Source: Clostridiaceae bacterium AF10-41 (GTDB lineage: Bacteria > Bacillota > Clostridia > Clostridiales > Clostridiaceae). From it: DNA of 43,999 nt. The notes below the pieces were generated by a model. That model was given only the letters and a program-made list of their open reading frames with translations. It did no database searches and was not told the origin of the DNA. The translations under genes were made by a program, and so were the position numbers. Location: NCBI GenBank assembly GCA_027686065.1, contig JAQCTH010000029.1, forward strand, positions 1-43,999, given 5' to 3'. Position 1 is the stretch's first letter. Every line of letters starts with the position of its first letter. Shown here in pieces: positions 1 to 10,459 of the stretch.

Positions 1-1
1 A

Positions 2-595
2 AAGAAAATAGAGTTCAAAAAATATAGAGTTACATATACAATAATTATTTTAAATATTTTAGTGTATTTGATTGAAATTATTAAATCAAGAAATTTAATT
101 GATATTAACATATATACTTTGATTCAAATGGGTGCAAAAGTTAATATTTTAATTAATAGAGGGGAAATATATAGATTAATAACATCTACTTTTTTACATG
201 GCGGAATAATGCATATTTTATTTAATATGAGTGCACTTAATATAATAGGAAAAGAAGTTGAATATATATATGGAAGTAAAAAATATATATTAATTTATAT
301 TTTATCTGCTTTATCAGGATCATTATTTAGTTATTTATTTAATCCAAATAGTGTATCGGTTGGAGCATCAGGTGCTATATTTGGACTTTTAGGTGCTATG
401 TTAGTATTTGGATTAAAAGAAAAAAATAAAATTGGAAAACAATATGTAAAAAATATATTAGAGACTTTAGTTATAAATGTAATTATAGGAATAACTATAT
501 CTAATATAGATAATTACGCACATTTGGGTGGCTTAATAATAGGTGCAATATCAGCATTAATTTTATTTAAAAGTGAAAAACGATCAGTTAAATAA
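2..595 (+). CDS. Rhomboid family intramembrane serine protease (5' end cut by window)
   Basis: The reading frame is open from base 2, so the start codon lies before the window; the GTG at 62 is internal because the codons before it encode a hydrophobic first membrane segment. The 197 visible residues are mostly transmembrane. The rhomboid signatures are present: HGGIMHILFN in the second helix region, the GASG motif whose serine (codon 368-370) is the nucleophile, and the catalytic histidine in AHLGG (codon 521-523). Known family members cleave transmembrane substrates inside the membrane; the substrate here cannot be told. A short gap and the same strand suggest co-transcription with the next membrane protein gene. 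Family assignment is secure; specific role unknown. Confidence 0.92.
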   Translation, partial: KKIEFKKYRVTYTIIILNILVYLIEIIKSRNLIDINIYTLIQMGAKVNILINRGEIYRLITSTFLHGGIMHILFNMSALNIIGKEVEYIYGSKKYILIYILSALSGSLFSYLFNPNSVSVGASGAIFGLLGAMLVFGLKEKNKIGKQYVKNILETLVINVIIGITISNIDNYAHLGGLIIGAISALILFKSEKRSVK

Positions 596-621
596 AATTA
601 TAAATTTTAGAGGTGATAGTA

Positions 622-1245
622 GTGAAAGAAAAAAATCATAATAATGAACTTATATTGGCTATTTCATTTATTGGAGTACTATTAGCAACTTCAATATATT
701 ATTTAATAAATATAGACATCGAAAAAATTTTTAGAATAGGGCTTACTTTTATAACTATTCTTGGAGTATATTTATTATATACAAAAACCTTTCTCAAGGG
801 AGCGAGGGTTATATATTATATGAATATGACCTTCATTTTTTTATCAATGTATTTAGCCAGTGTTTTAGATTTTTATTCAATAACTAATTATGATAAATTT
901 CTACATCTATTATCAGGAGCAATAATTGCTGTAATTGGCTATGTTTTATTTTTATATTTGACAAATGGAAAAGTAAGAAAGGAAATACATCCATTAACTT
1001 CTGTTATCTTTGTAATATTATTTGCTACATCTGCAGCTGCAGTGTGGGAAATATGGGAATTTACAACAGATTCTCTTTTTGGGTTAAAGGCTCAAAATGG
1101 AAGTCTAAATGATACCATGTGGGATATAATTTGTGGAACGTTAGTAGGTACAGTAACAGCTATTCCTATATATTTATATAATAAAGGCAAAAATATTAGA
1201 CTTATTAAATATATAATAGAGGATATTGAAGGAAATAAAAAATAG
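622..1245 (+). CDS. Multi-pass membrane protein of unknown function (DUF2238/YjdF-like)
   Basis: A 207-residue protein with about five or six hydrophobic segments and a Lys-rich C-terminal tail. I chose GTG 622 because AGAGGTG at 609-615 sits about 6 bases upstream; GTG 613 also lies in frame but would overlap that site. A recognisable conserved block is DKFLHLLSG in a mid-protein helix, then WEIWEFTTD and NDTMWDIICGTLVGT near the C-terminus. Together these resemble the DUF2238/YjdF-type membrane families, a comparison made from memory. It follows the rhomboid gene by 26 bases and is closed by a strong terminator, so both are probably one transcript. No function can be given. Confidence 0.75.
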   Translation: MKEKNHNNELILAISFIGVLLATSIYYLINIDIEKIFRIGLTFITILGVYLLYTKTFLKGARVIYYMNMTFIFLSMYLASVLDFYSITNYDKFLHLLSGAIIAVIGYVLFLYLTNGKVRKEIHPLTSVIFVILFATSAAAVWEIWEFTTDSLFGLKAQNGSLNDTMWDIICGTLVGTVTAIPIYLYNKGKNIRLIKYIIEDIEGNKK

Positions 1246-1247
1246 AT

Positions 1248-1284
1248 AAAAAAGATATGTTAATAAAAATAACATATCTTTTTT
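1248..1284 (+). terminator. Rho-independent terminator after the rhomboid/membrane protein unit
   Basis: A perfect 15-bp stem, AAAAAAGATATGTTA (1248-1262) pairing with TAACATATCTTTTTT (1270-1284), with a 7-base loop. The descending arm provides the U-tract. The A-tract on the other arm means it could also act on the minus strand. Confidence 0.85.
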
Positions 1285-1296
1285 ATAAGTTTTATA

Positions 1297-1326
1297 TTTA
1301 CAATTACTCATGAAAGGATGTATAAT
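1297..1326 (+). promoter_or_regulatory. Sigma-A type promoter for gdhA
   Basis: TTTACA (1297-1302) and TATAAT (1321-1326) are separated by 18 bases, close to the vegetative consensus. The transcript would have a leader of about 95 bases, in which AAAAAATATATC is perfectly repeated in tandem at 1360-1371 and 1372-1383. Confidence 0.7.
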
Positions 1327-1393
1327 ATTAATAATTTAATAATAATAAAGAATAAATAGAAAAAATATATCAAAAAATATATCAATATGCTAA

Positions 1394-2776
<1,383 letters not shown>

Positions 2777-2786
2777 TGTTATAAAT

Positions 2787-2867
2787 CTCAAAAATAGCAA
2801 CCCCTATTTTGAGTTTATTAATAAAAAGCCATTTAGTTATAAGTATATTTATAACTAAATGGCTTTT
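2787..2867 (+). terminator. Double hairpin terminator after gdhA
   Basis: The first hairpin, CTCAAAAATAG (2787-2797) with CTATTTTGAG (2804-2813), has one bulged A. The second is a perfect 19-bp stem from AAAAGCCATTTAG (2824 on) to CTAAATGGCTTTT (ending 2867), followed by a pyrimidine-rich run. The second is the convincing intrinsic terminator. Confidence 0.85.
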
Positions 2868-2879
2868 CTTTTAATTAAA

Positions 2880-3009
2880 CTTGTAATATTTTTTGAAGCA
2901 AAATATTACAAGTGAAAAGTGTAGGAGTGAAAAAGTTGAGGAAAAATCCTTACAGGATTTTGGAGTAAAGGTACCTTAACTCTTTCACTTTTCACTATTA
3001 CTTTTCACT
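2880..3009. repeat. Intergenic inverted-repeat element between gdhA and the GT2 gene
   Basis: The 537 bases between genes (2777-3313) hold the gdhA terminator, this element and an AT-rich promoter region in which I can fix no promoter with confidence. Bases 2880-2912 form a perfect 13-bp hairpin, CTTGTAATATTTT with AAAATATTACAAG. Bases 2911-3009 then form a second, imperfect inverted repeat: AGTGAAAAGTG words on the left (2911-2937) mirror CACTTTTCACT words on the right (2978-3009), with a small AAAATCC/GGATTTT hairpin inside. Its layout resembles the elements at 32.5 kb and 36.8 kb, although the words differ. No coding potential is seen. Confidence 0.6.
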
Positions 3010-3313
3010 AGATAAAATGCTTTGCAATCATAAGGAAATTATTACATAGGTATATTAATTATATCTTTATTTATATAGGATAAAATAATATATATAAAGA
3101 ACATGTTATAATTAATATGAAAGATAACTATATTAAACAGTAATAAATGAATAAAATACTCTTTAAAGTTTATATGTAGTAATATTAATGAATTTTTAAG
3201 ATTTCAGTACTTGATTTTTTACCCCTATTAGAATATATTTAATAAAGATGTCAAAGATAATGTACTAAATAGTAATATAAGGAAAGTATCCTTTGTTTAT
3301 AGGAGTGGATGTA

Positions 3314-4708
3314 ATGAAAGAAGTTATTTTAGCTGTGACAGGTGTATTTCAGGTTATTGTCTTTGCAATGATGATGTATTATTTTGTTTTAGCTTTTTTT
3401 GGCTTAATAAGAAAATCAGAAAAGAAAAATTATACACCTACAAAAAAGTTTGCAATGATAGTTGCAGCCCATAATGAAGAAGTTGTTATAGGAAAACTAG
3501 TAGAGAGTATGTTAAACCAAGACTACCCGAGAGAGCTATATGATGTATTTGTCATTGCTGATAATTGTGATGATAATACTGCAAAAATAGCAAGAGAATA
3601 TGGTGTTTATGTTTATGAAAGATTTAATAAAGATCAAAAGGGTAAAGGTTATGCATTAGAGTGGATATTTGATAAAATATTTAAAATGCAAAAGAAATAT
3701 GATGCGGTTGCAGTATTTGATGCGGATAATTTAGTATCAAAAAATTGGTGTAAAGAAATTAACTCAAAGATGATAGAAGGTTATAAAGTAGTACAAGGCT
3801 ACATAGATAGTAAAAATCCTAATGATTCATGGATAGCTACTTCATATTCAATAGCTTTCTGGACTCAAAATAGAATGTACCAACTGGCAAGAGCAAATAT
3901 TGGATTGTCAAATCAAATTGGTGGAACTGGATTTGCTATAGATACAAAAATCTTACAAGAATTTGGATGGGGAGCTACGTGCTTAACCGAAGATTTAGAG
4001 TTTAGTTGTAAATTAATTTTAAATGGAGAAAAAGTTGGCTGGGCACATGATGCTATTATTTATGATGAAAAGCCTCTTACTCTAAAACAATCATGGGTTC
4101 AAAGAAGAAGATGGATGCAAGGATTTACAGATGTGGCATCTAGATATTTCTTTAAGTTGCTTAAAAAAGGGATTAAAGAAAGAAAATGGTTTGTTTTAGA
4201 TTGTGCTTTATACGTAATTCAACCTTTCTTTACTTTGATGATCGGTATATCAACGCTTTTAAGCTTAGTACAAAGTATGAGTCCAGAGGGGCTTAATATT
4301 TTCTTAGTTAGCTATTTAACTGGGGATTTTTCATTTAAAGTTATTGGTGTTATGCAATTTTTAATTACTCCTTTAATTATGAGATTAGATAAGAAAATAT
4401 CACCTGGATTGTTTGTTATGCTTATATTTTATTCATTAAGTGTATTTATATTACCAGTTTTTGCAACTAAGGTAGATAATTATTCAACAGTGTTATTAAT
4501 AGATGTAGTTTATAATTTAGCATTTTTATTAGCAGCGGCATTATTCTTAGGAAAAAAGAAACTAATTTTATTCTTTAGGTTCTTATTATATTCTTTATAT
4601 ACATTAACATGGATTCCAATAACTATTGAAGGTATGATAAGAAAAAATAATAAAGAATGGAATCCAACAAAGCATGTTAGAAATATAGAAATTTGTGATG
4701 TTCAGTAA
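3314..4708 (+). CDS. Processive family 2 glycosyltransferase, membrane-bound
   Basis: A 464-residue membrane glycosyltransferase of the cellulose synthase/poly-GlcNAc synthase-like GT2 type. ATG 3314 is preferred over the in-frame TTG 3293 because AGGAG (3301-3305) sits 8 bases upstream. One N-terminal membrane helix is followed by a GT-A domain: MIVAAHNEE at the nucleotide-sugar site, the DAD metal motif in VFDADN, the TED acceptor/base motif and the QRRRW motif (Q-x-x-R-W) typical of processive enzymes. About four hydrophobic segments follow at the C-terminus. The product could be an extracellular polysaccharide or a glycolipid; the sequence does not decide. It is a single-gene unit with its own terminator. 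Confidence 0.85.
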   Translation: MKEVILAVTGVFQVIVFAMMMYYFVLAFFGLIRKSEKKNYTPTKKFAMIVAAHNEEVVIGKLVESMLNQDYPRELYDVFVIADNCDDNTAKIAREYGVYVYERFNKDQKGKGYALEWIFDKIFKMQKKYDAVAVFDADNLVSKNWCKEINSKMIEGYKVVQGYIDSKNPNDSWIATSYSIAFWTQNRMYQLARANIGLSNQIGGTGFAIDTKILQEFGWGATCLTEDLEFSCKLILNGEKVGWAHDAIIYDEKPLTLKQSWVQRRRWMQGFTDVASRYFFKLLKKGIKERKWFVLDCALYVIQPFFTLMIGISTLLSLVQSMSPEGLNIFLVSYLTGDFSFKVIGVMQFLITPLIMRLDKKISPGLFVMLIFYSLSVFILPVFATKVDNYSTVLLIDVVYNLAFLLAAALFLGKKKLILFFRFLLYSLYTLTWIPITIEGMIRKNNKEWNPTKHVRNIEICDVQ

Positions 4709-4763
4709 AAAAAATATCACTTTAAAATGAGATTTTTCGTAAAGTAAAATTTCTAGAATAGAT

Positions 4764-4807
4764 AGCTGTATTGAATTGATTTTAAAATTAATTTAATACA
4801 GCTTTTT
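4764..4807 (+). terminator. Rho-independent terminator after the GT2 gene
   Basis: A long stem starting AGCTGTATTGAATTGATTTT (4764 on) and closing with AATTTAATACAGCT (ending 4803), with one or two internal mismatches, followed by TTTTT. The 301 bases between the genes hold this terminator and the promoter at 4869-4897; I see nothing else in them. Confidence 0.8.
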
Positions 4808-4868
4808 AAATTGATAAAATTAAAAATTTTTATAAAGATTTTATCTTGTATTTATCTCGAACATTTGT

Positions 4869-4897
4869 TTGACATTTTCTTTATAAAGATTTATATT
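4869..4897 (+). promoter_or_regulatory. Sigma-A type promoter for the parE-parC operon
   Basis: TTGACA (4869-4874) is a perfect -35 hexamer and TATATT (4892-4897) follows after 17 bases. The predicted leader is about 105 bases long. Confidence 0.7.
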
Positions 4898-5009
4898 TTT
4901 ATTTATAGATTAATTATGATAAAATTAAAAAGATTATAATGAGAAGGTATGGTTAAACTAAGGTATGATATTTTAGTTTAACGTAATAATAGTGATTTTG
5001 GAGGTTTGT

Positions 5010-6956
5010 ATGAGTGAAGAGTTAATGAAAGGATATGATGTTACTGATTTAACTTCCTTAGAAAAGCTTGAACCAGTTAGAGTAAGACCTGGAATGTATA
5101 TAGGATCTACAGGAACTAAAGGATTACATCATTGTGTTTGGGAAATTTTAGATAATTCTATAGATGAAATATCTAATGGATATGGAAATAAAGCTACAAT
5201 AATAATAAATAAGGATAAAAGTGTTACTGTAATAGATAATGGAAGAGGAATTCCAACAGGAATACATCCAGTTAAGAAAAAATCAGGGGTAGAGATGGTT
5301 TTCACAGAATTACATACTGGGGGGAAGTTTAATAATAAAAACTATAAAACATCAGGGGGATTGCACGGTGTTGGAGCTGCTGTAGTTAATGCTTTATCCT
5401 CTTGGTTAGAAGTAGAAGTACATCAAAGTGGAAATATATATAAACAAAGATTTGAATATGCTTATGATAAAGAGCTTAAAAGAGATATGCCAGGTACAGC
5501 TGTAACAAAGCTAGAGATAGTTGGTAGAACTAAGGAAACAGGGACAAGAGTTACCTTTATGCCAGATAAGGATGTTTTTTCTAGCACAGATTTTAAAGTT
5601 GACATAATAGATGAAAGACTGCAAGAATTAGCATTCCAAAATAAAGGAATGTATTTAGAATTAATAGATTTAAGAAAAGATGAGTTTAGAAAAGAATATT
5701 ATTCAGAAAGAGGACTTTTAGATTTTATAGAATATTTAAATGAAAGTAAAACCACACTTCATGATAATCCAATTTACTTTGAAGGGGAAAGAAGCGTTAA
5801 TAATATACAAATGTTTGGAGAATTATGTGTACAATTTACAGATTCTACTACAGAAAATATAGCAAGTTACGTTAATAATATTCCGACAAAAGAAGCAGGA
5901 ACCCATGAAACTGGATTTAAAACAGGAATGACAAGAGCATTTAAAGAAGGTGCTAAGAAACTTGGACTTGTAAAAGAAAAGGATAAAGATTTTGAAGGTG
6001 ACGACTTAAGAGAAGGGATGACAGCTATCTTAAGAATAAAGATCACCAATCCTGTATTTGAAGGACAAACCAAAACTAAGTTAGGAAGCACTGAAGCTTA
6101 TACAATGATGAATGACTTAGCTTACACAAAGTTTAATGAGTGGATAGAAGATAACAAAGAAGTTGCTTCTATGCTTATAAACAATGCACTTCAAGCAGCT
6201 CAAAGAAGAGAAAAAATAAAAAAAATAAATGAAGCTGAAAAAAGGAAAGTAGGAAAAGGTGCAGCACCACTTGCAGGAAAAGTTGCTGTTTGCACATTGA
6301 AAGATAATACTGTAAATGAATTTATTGTAGTTGAGGGAGATTCAGCAGGCGGTTCGGCAAAACAAGCAAGAGACAGAAGGTTTCAAACTATAATGCCTTC
6401 AAAAGGTAAGATAATGAATACAGAAAAACAAAAGCTAGAAAATGTATTAGCCTCAGAGGAACTTAAGATATTTAATACAGCATTAGGCACAGGCACCTTA
6501 GATAATTATAAAGAAGAAGATTTAAAATATGATAAAATTATAATTATGAGTGATGCTGATGTGGATGGATATCATATAAGAACTTTATGGATGACTTATA
6601 TATATAGATATATGAGACCTTTGATTGCAAATGGTCACTTATATTTAGCACAGCCACCATTATATAAAGTGTATAAAAGTGTTAAGGGAAAAGAAGTTCA
6701 TAAATACGCATATAGTGATGATGAACTTGAAAGTGTAAAAAAGGAAATAGGAAAAGGAGCACTTATACAAAGATATAAAGGACTTGGAGAAATGAATCCA
6801 GATCAATTATGGCAAACTACATTAAATCCAGAAACAAGAACTTTACTTCAAGTAACAATTGAAGATGCTGCTAAGGCTGAAAAAATGGTTTCATTGCTTA
6901 TGGGAGATATAGTTGAGCCGAGAAAAATATATATGTATAAGTATGGAGAATTTTAA
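5010..6956 (+). CDS. parE: Type II topoisomerase ATPase subunit (topoisomerase IV subunit B, GyrB-like)
   Basis: ATPase subunit of a type IIA topoisomerase, working as a heterotetramer with the next gene product to decatenate or relax DNA. ATG 5010 follows GGAGGT (5000-5005); the in-frame GTG at 4992 lies upstream of that site and is rejected. The 648 residues contain the GHKL ATP site (EILDNSIDE at 45-53, DNGRGIP from 77, GGLHGVGAAVVNALS), the transducer domain and a Toprim domain with EGDSAGGSAKQ near 442 and metal-binding DADVDG near 515. The C-terminal PRKIYMYKYGEF is in the usual place. The pair lacks oriC neighbours such as recF and dnaN, which favours topoisomerase IV over the primary gyrase, but I cannot exclude a second gyrase. 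Confidence 0.88.
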   Translation: MSEELMKGYDVTDLTSLEKLEPVRVRPGMYIGSTGTKGLHHCVWEILDNSIDEISNGYGNKATIIINKDKSVTVIDNGRGIPTGIHPVKKKSGVEMVFTELHTGGKFNNKNYKTSGGLHGVGAAVVNALSSWLEVEVHQSGNIYKQRFEYAYDKELKRDMPGTAVTKLEIVGRTKETGTRVTFMPDKDVFSSTDFKVDIIDERLQELAFQNKGMYLELIDLRKDEFRKEYYSERGLLDFIEYLNESKTTLHDNPIYFEGERSVNNIQMFGELCVQFTDSTTENIASYVNNIPTKEAGTHETGFKTGMTRAFKEGAKKLGLVKEKDKDFEGDDLREGMTAILRIKITNPVFEGQTKTKLGSTEAYTMMNDLAYTKFNEWIEDNKEVASMLINNALQAAQRREKIKKINEAEKRKVGKGAAPLAGKVAVCTLKDNTVNEFIVVEGDSAGGSAKQARDRRFQTIMPSKGKIMNTEKQKLENVLASEELKIFNTALGTGTLDNYKEEDLKYDKIIIMSDADVDGYHIRTLWMTYIYRYMRPLIANGHLYLAQPPLYKVYKSVKGKEVHKYAYSDDELESVKKEIGKGALIQRYKGLGEMNPDQLWQTTLNPETRTLLQVTIEDAAKAEKMVSLLMGDIVEPRKIYMYKYGEF

Positions 6957-6977
6957 TAAATAGGATGGAGAAAAAAT

Positions 6978-9887
6978 ATGGCGAAAAAAGTTAATGATAT
7001 ACCAAGGGATAATAATATAATTAGAGTTCCTTTAGAGGAGGCAATGCCTGATAACTATTTGCCTTATGCTATAGAAGTTGCAAAGGATAGAGCACTGCCA
7101 GATGTTAGGGATGGATTAAAGCCAGTTCATAGAAGAATATTATATGGTGCATATCAATTAAAAGCATTTCCAGATAGACCATATTATAAGTCAGCAAGAA
7201 TAGTTGGGGATATACTAGGTAAATATCATCCACATGGGGATACTTCAGTTTATGATGCCATGGTTATAATGGCTCAAAACTTTTCAACTAGAGAAACCCT
7301 TATAGATGGACACGGTAACTGGGGATCTATGGATGGAGATGGAGCCGCAGCAATGAGATATACAGAAGCAAGGCTTGCTCCTATTGCTATGGAAATGCTT
7401 AGGGATATAGATAAAGATACTGTAGACATGGTGCCTAATTATTCAGATAGTGAAATGGAACCTAAGGTGCTTCCAAGTAGATATCCTAACCTTCTAGTTA
7501 ATGGTACCTTTGGAATTGCGGTAGGACTTGCAACTAATATACCTCCACATAATTTAGGAGAAGTTACAGATGCAGTATTAGCATATATAGATAATACTGA
7601 AATAACAACTAAAGAGCTTATGGATTATGTAAAAGGACCAGACTTACCTACTGGGGGAATATTAATAGGGCAAAATTCCATACTTGCTGCTTATGAAACT
7701 GGAGAAGGAAAGGTAACATTAAGAGCTAAAACTAGAATTGAAAGGCTAGAAAATGGAAGAATTGGAATAGTTATAACAGAGTTCCCTTTCAGAAGGAATA
7801 AGGCAAAACTTCTTCAAACTATATCTGAGATGACTGGAGATAAAAGGCATTCTAAAGCTTTAGAATCAATAATTGATATAAGAGATGAATCAGATAGAAG
7901 TGGAGTAAGAGCTGTTATAGAATTAAGAAAAGTAGCAGATGAAGAAGTAGCAGATAAGGTTTTAAAGTATTTATTTAAAAGAACAGACCTTCAATGTAAT
8001 TTAAGCTTTAATATGGTAGCCTTAGCAGATGGAAAACCTCAAACTATGGGGCTTAAGACTATAATAAAGCATTATGTAAATCATCAAAAAGAAATAGTAA
8101 CAAGAAGAACCATAAAAGAATTAGCTATTGCAGAAAAAAGATTTCATATAGTTGAAGGATTTATTAAAGCTATAGATGTTTTAGATGAGATTATTAAAAC
8201 AATAAGAGAATCTAAGTCTAAGAAAGATGCCGGCATAAATCTTATAAATAAATTTGGATTTACAGAAATACAATCAGAAGCAATTTTAGAACTAATGTTA
8301 TATAGATTAACAGGTCTTGAAATAAAAGTATTCCAAAAAGAGTATGCTGAATTAGAAAAAATTATAAAAAGATTAAAAAAGATATTATCAGATGAAAAAG
8401 AACTTTTTAAAGTAGTAAAAGCCGAATTAAAGGAAGTTGCAGATAAATATAGAAATCCTAGAAAAACGGCTATTATTAAGGATGATAATGAAGCTAAAAT
8501 AGACGTAGAAGAGCTTATAGTAGTAGAAGATGTTATGGTAACATTATCTAAAGATGGATTTATAAAAAGAATTCCTTTAAAAACTTTCAATAGAGTTAAT
8601 GCAAATGCAGAAGATATTGAATATAGAGAAGGCGATGAATTAAAATTCTTGTTCAAATCTAATACTACAGAAAACACTCTTTTATTTACAAATAAAGGAA
8701 ATATGTATCAAATAAAGGGGATAAATATTCCAGAGTGTAAATGGAAAGAAAAAGGTGAAAGAGTTGATAATTTGATAAAAACATTAAACTTGGAAGATGA
8801 AACCATAGTTTATACCACTTCTATTTCTTCGTTTATGCCAAATAAATATATTCAATTTATAACATCAAGAGGTGGAATTAAAAGAAGTTCCTTAGATAAA
8901 TTCCAAACAAGTTATACAAAGCTACAAGCTACAAAGCTTAAAGACCTTGAAGAAGTGATAGATATAAGTTTGTTAGAGGAAGATGAATTTAAAGAATTTA
9001 TAAACTTTGAAACTAAGAAAGGCTTAGTGTTTAATTTACAAATTCCTGATATAGAGGATTCTGCAAGAAATATATTACCAATAATGATGTTTAATTTATC
9101 AAATAAAGATAAAGTAACAAAAGTTGAGTATAGTGATAGCATTGAATTTATTGATTTTTCTATAGGGATAACTTCAAAGGGGACAATAAAAGGATTCACT
9201 AGTATTAAAAAGAATGATAATTTAAAAGTAAAGATAGATTCTCTAAGCAATGTGTTGATTTTTACAAACTTAGGAAAAGTGTTTAAAATACCAGCATTTT
9301 TATTATCAGGAGTAAATAAAGGAGAAATTCCTTTAGAAAAAATTATAGATGATTTAGAAAAGAATGAAAAAATAATAAAAGTAATATCTATAAAAAACTT
9401 TGAAGATAATAAGTTTATATATTTCTTCACTAAAAAAGGTATGGTTAAAAAGACTTCATTAGTAGAATTTGATGGAAACTATTCATCACAATTATCATAT
9501 AAATTTAAATATGATAATGATGAATTAATATCAGTTGAAATATATAATAATAATGTAGCAGAAATAGTAATTGTAACAAAAAAAGGTATGGGTATAAAGT
9601 TTTCCACAGAAAATGTAAATACCATGGGAAAAGTTGCTTCAGGAGTTACGGGAATAAGCTTAAAGGAAAATGATGAAGCTATTTATGGAAAAATAATTGG
9701 TGTTCAATATGGAGAGGATTTGAATGAATTAGCTATAACATCTAATGATAAAATAATTTTAGTTTCCAAAAATAAACAGGAGAAAAAAGTAGATATAGAA
9801 GATATAAAGCTTCAAAATAGAGCAGGAAAAGGAAGTAATATTATAACAATTGCTTTGGATGACGAGATTAAAGAAATTATATTATAG
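6978..9887 (+). CDS. parC: Type II topoisomerase cleavage subunit (topoisomerase IV subunit A, GyrA-like)
   Basis: DNA cleavage-religation subunit, starting 21 bases after parE. The catalytic tyrosine is Y128 in [10 protein letters not shown]. The quinolone-determining region reads [10 protein letters not shown], with Thr89 where E. coli GyrA has Ser83 and Asp93 at the Asp87 position. A long tower/coiled-coil follows, then a C-terminal beta-pinwheel. At 969 residues it is longer than typical GyrA or ParC (about 800-900). No canonical GyrA box is seen at the start of the C-terminal domain, but QNRAGKG (946-952), a close relative of QRRGGKG, sits near the extreme C-terminus. Whether the enzyme can supercoil is therefore open. 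Confidence 0.87.
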   Translation: MAKKVNDIPRDNNIIRVPLEEAMPDNYLPYAIEVAKDRALPDVRDGLKPVHRRILYGAYQLKAFPDRPYYKSARIVGDILGKYHPHGDTSVYDAMVIMAQNFSTRETLIDGHGNWGSMDGDGAAAMRYTEARLAPIAMEMLRDIDKDTVDMVPNYSDSEMEPKVLPSRYPNLLVNGTFGIAVGLATNIPPHNLGEVTDAVLAYIDNTEITTKELMDYVKGPDLPTGGILIGQNSILAAYETGEGKVTLRAKTRIERLENGRIGIVITEFPFRRNKAKLLQTISEMTGDKRHSKALESIIDIRDESDRSGVRAVIELRKVADEEVADKVLKYLFKRTDLQCNLSFNMVALADGKPQTMGLKTIIKHYVNHQKEIVTRRTIKELAIAEKRFHIVEGFIKAIDVLDEIIKTIRESKSKKDAGINLINKFGFTEIQSEAILELMLYRLTGLEIKVFQKEYAELEKIIKRLKKILSDEKELFKVVKAELKEVADKYRNPRKTAIIKDDNEAKIDVEELIVVEDVMVTLSKDGFIKRIPLKTFNRVNANAEDIEYREGDELKFLFKSNTTENTLLFTNKGNMYQIKGINIPECKWKEKGERVDNLIKTLNLEDETIVYTTSISSFMPNKYIQFITSRGGIKRSSLDKFQTSYTKLQATKLKDLEEVIDISLLEEDEFKEFINFETKKGLVFNLQIPDIEDSARNILPIMMFNLSNKDKVTKVEYSDSIEFIDFSIGITSKGTIKGFTSIKKNDNLKVKIDSLSNVLIFTNLGKVFKIPAFLLSGVNKGEIPLEKIIDDLEKNEKIIKVISIKNFEDNKFIYFFTKKGMVKKTSLVEFDGNYSSQLSYKFKYDNDELISVEIYNNNVAEIVIVTKKGMGIKFSTENVNTMGKVASGVTGISLKENDEAIYGKIIGVQYGEDLNELAITSNDKIILVSKNKQEKKVDIEDIKLQNRAGKGSNIITIALDDEIKEIIL

Positions 9888-9901
9888 GAGGAGATTTTTT
9901 T

Positions 9902-10441
9902 ATGAAGGTAGCGATTTTATTAGCAAATGGTTTTGAAACCTTAGAGGCCTTAACAGTTGTTGACGTATTAAGAAGAGCAGAAGTAGAGTGTCATACTTTT
10001 TCACTAGAAGATAAAGAGGTAACTACATCCCATAATATCATAGTGAAAGCTGATAAAAACATTATAGATAAAGAAATTGAAGATTATGATTTTCTAGTAT
10101 TACCAGGTGGAATGCCAGGCGCTAAAAATCTAAGAGATAATAACAAAGTTATTGAAATTATAAAGAAGTTTAATGATGAAAATAAATGGATTTGTGCAAT
10201 TTGTGCAGGACCAATAGCTTTGGGGAAAGCAGAAATAACAAATGGTAAGAATATTACATGCTATCCTGGTTTTGAGAATGAAATAGGAAGCTGCAATTAT
10301 AAAGAAGATTTAGTAGTTGTAGATGGGAATATAATAACAGGAAAAGGTCCAGCAGCAGCAATTCCTTTTGCTTTTGAGATATTAGATAAAATATCAAAAG
10401 ATAAGGTTGAAGATATAAAAGGGAAAATGTTATTTAAATAG
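9902..10441 (+). CDS. DJ-1/PfpI/YajL family protein
   Basis: A 179-residue cytosolic protein of the DJ-1 superfamily, a glutamine amidotransferase-like fold. The conserved acidic residue E15 (NGFETLEALT) and nucleophilic elbow cysteine C101 (ICAICAGPIAL) are present; C98 precedes it. LVLPGGMPGAKNLRDN is another family block. DJ-1 relatives are reported to act as stress chaperones, glyoxalases or deglycases; none of these can be chosen from sequence alone. It follows parC by 14 bases with AGGAGGAG as ribosome binding site and precedes recJ by 18 bases, so it is probably transcribed with the topoisomerase operon. Confidence 0.88.
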   Translation: MKVAILLANGFETLEALTVVDVLRRAEVECHTFSLEDKEVTTSHNIIVKADKNIIDKEIEDYDFLVLPGGMPGAKNLRDNNKVIEIIKKFNDENKWICAICAGPIALGKAEITNGKNITCYPGFENEIGSCNYKEDLVVVDGNIITGKGPAAAIPFAFEILDKISKDKVEDIKGKMLFK

Positions 10442-10459
10442 TCCTACTAGGGAGGAAAA

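Noticed and set aside
4992..5009. Extended N-terminus of ParE from GTG 4992
   Set aside because: The GGAGGT site at 5000-5005 lies downstream of that codon and correctly spaces ATG 5010.
8144..9430. Long minus-strand open frames within parC
   Set aside because: Ser/Ile/Phe-rich translations opposite a well-supported gene, without ribosome sites or recognisable domains.
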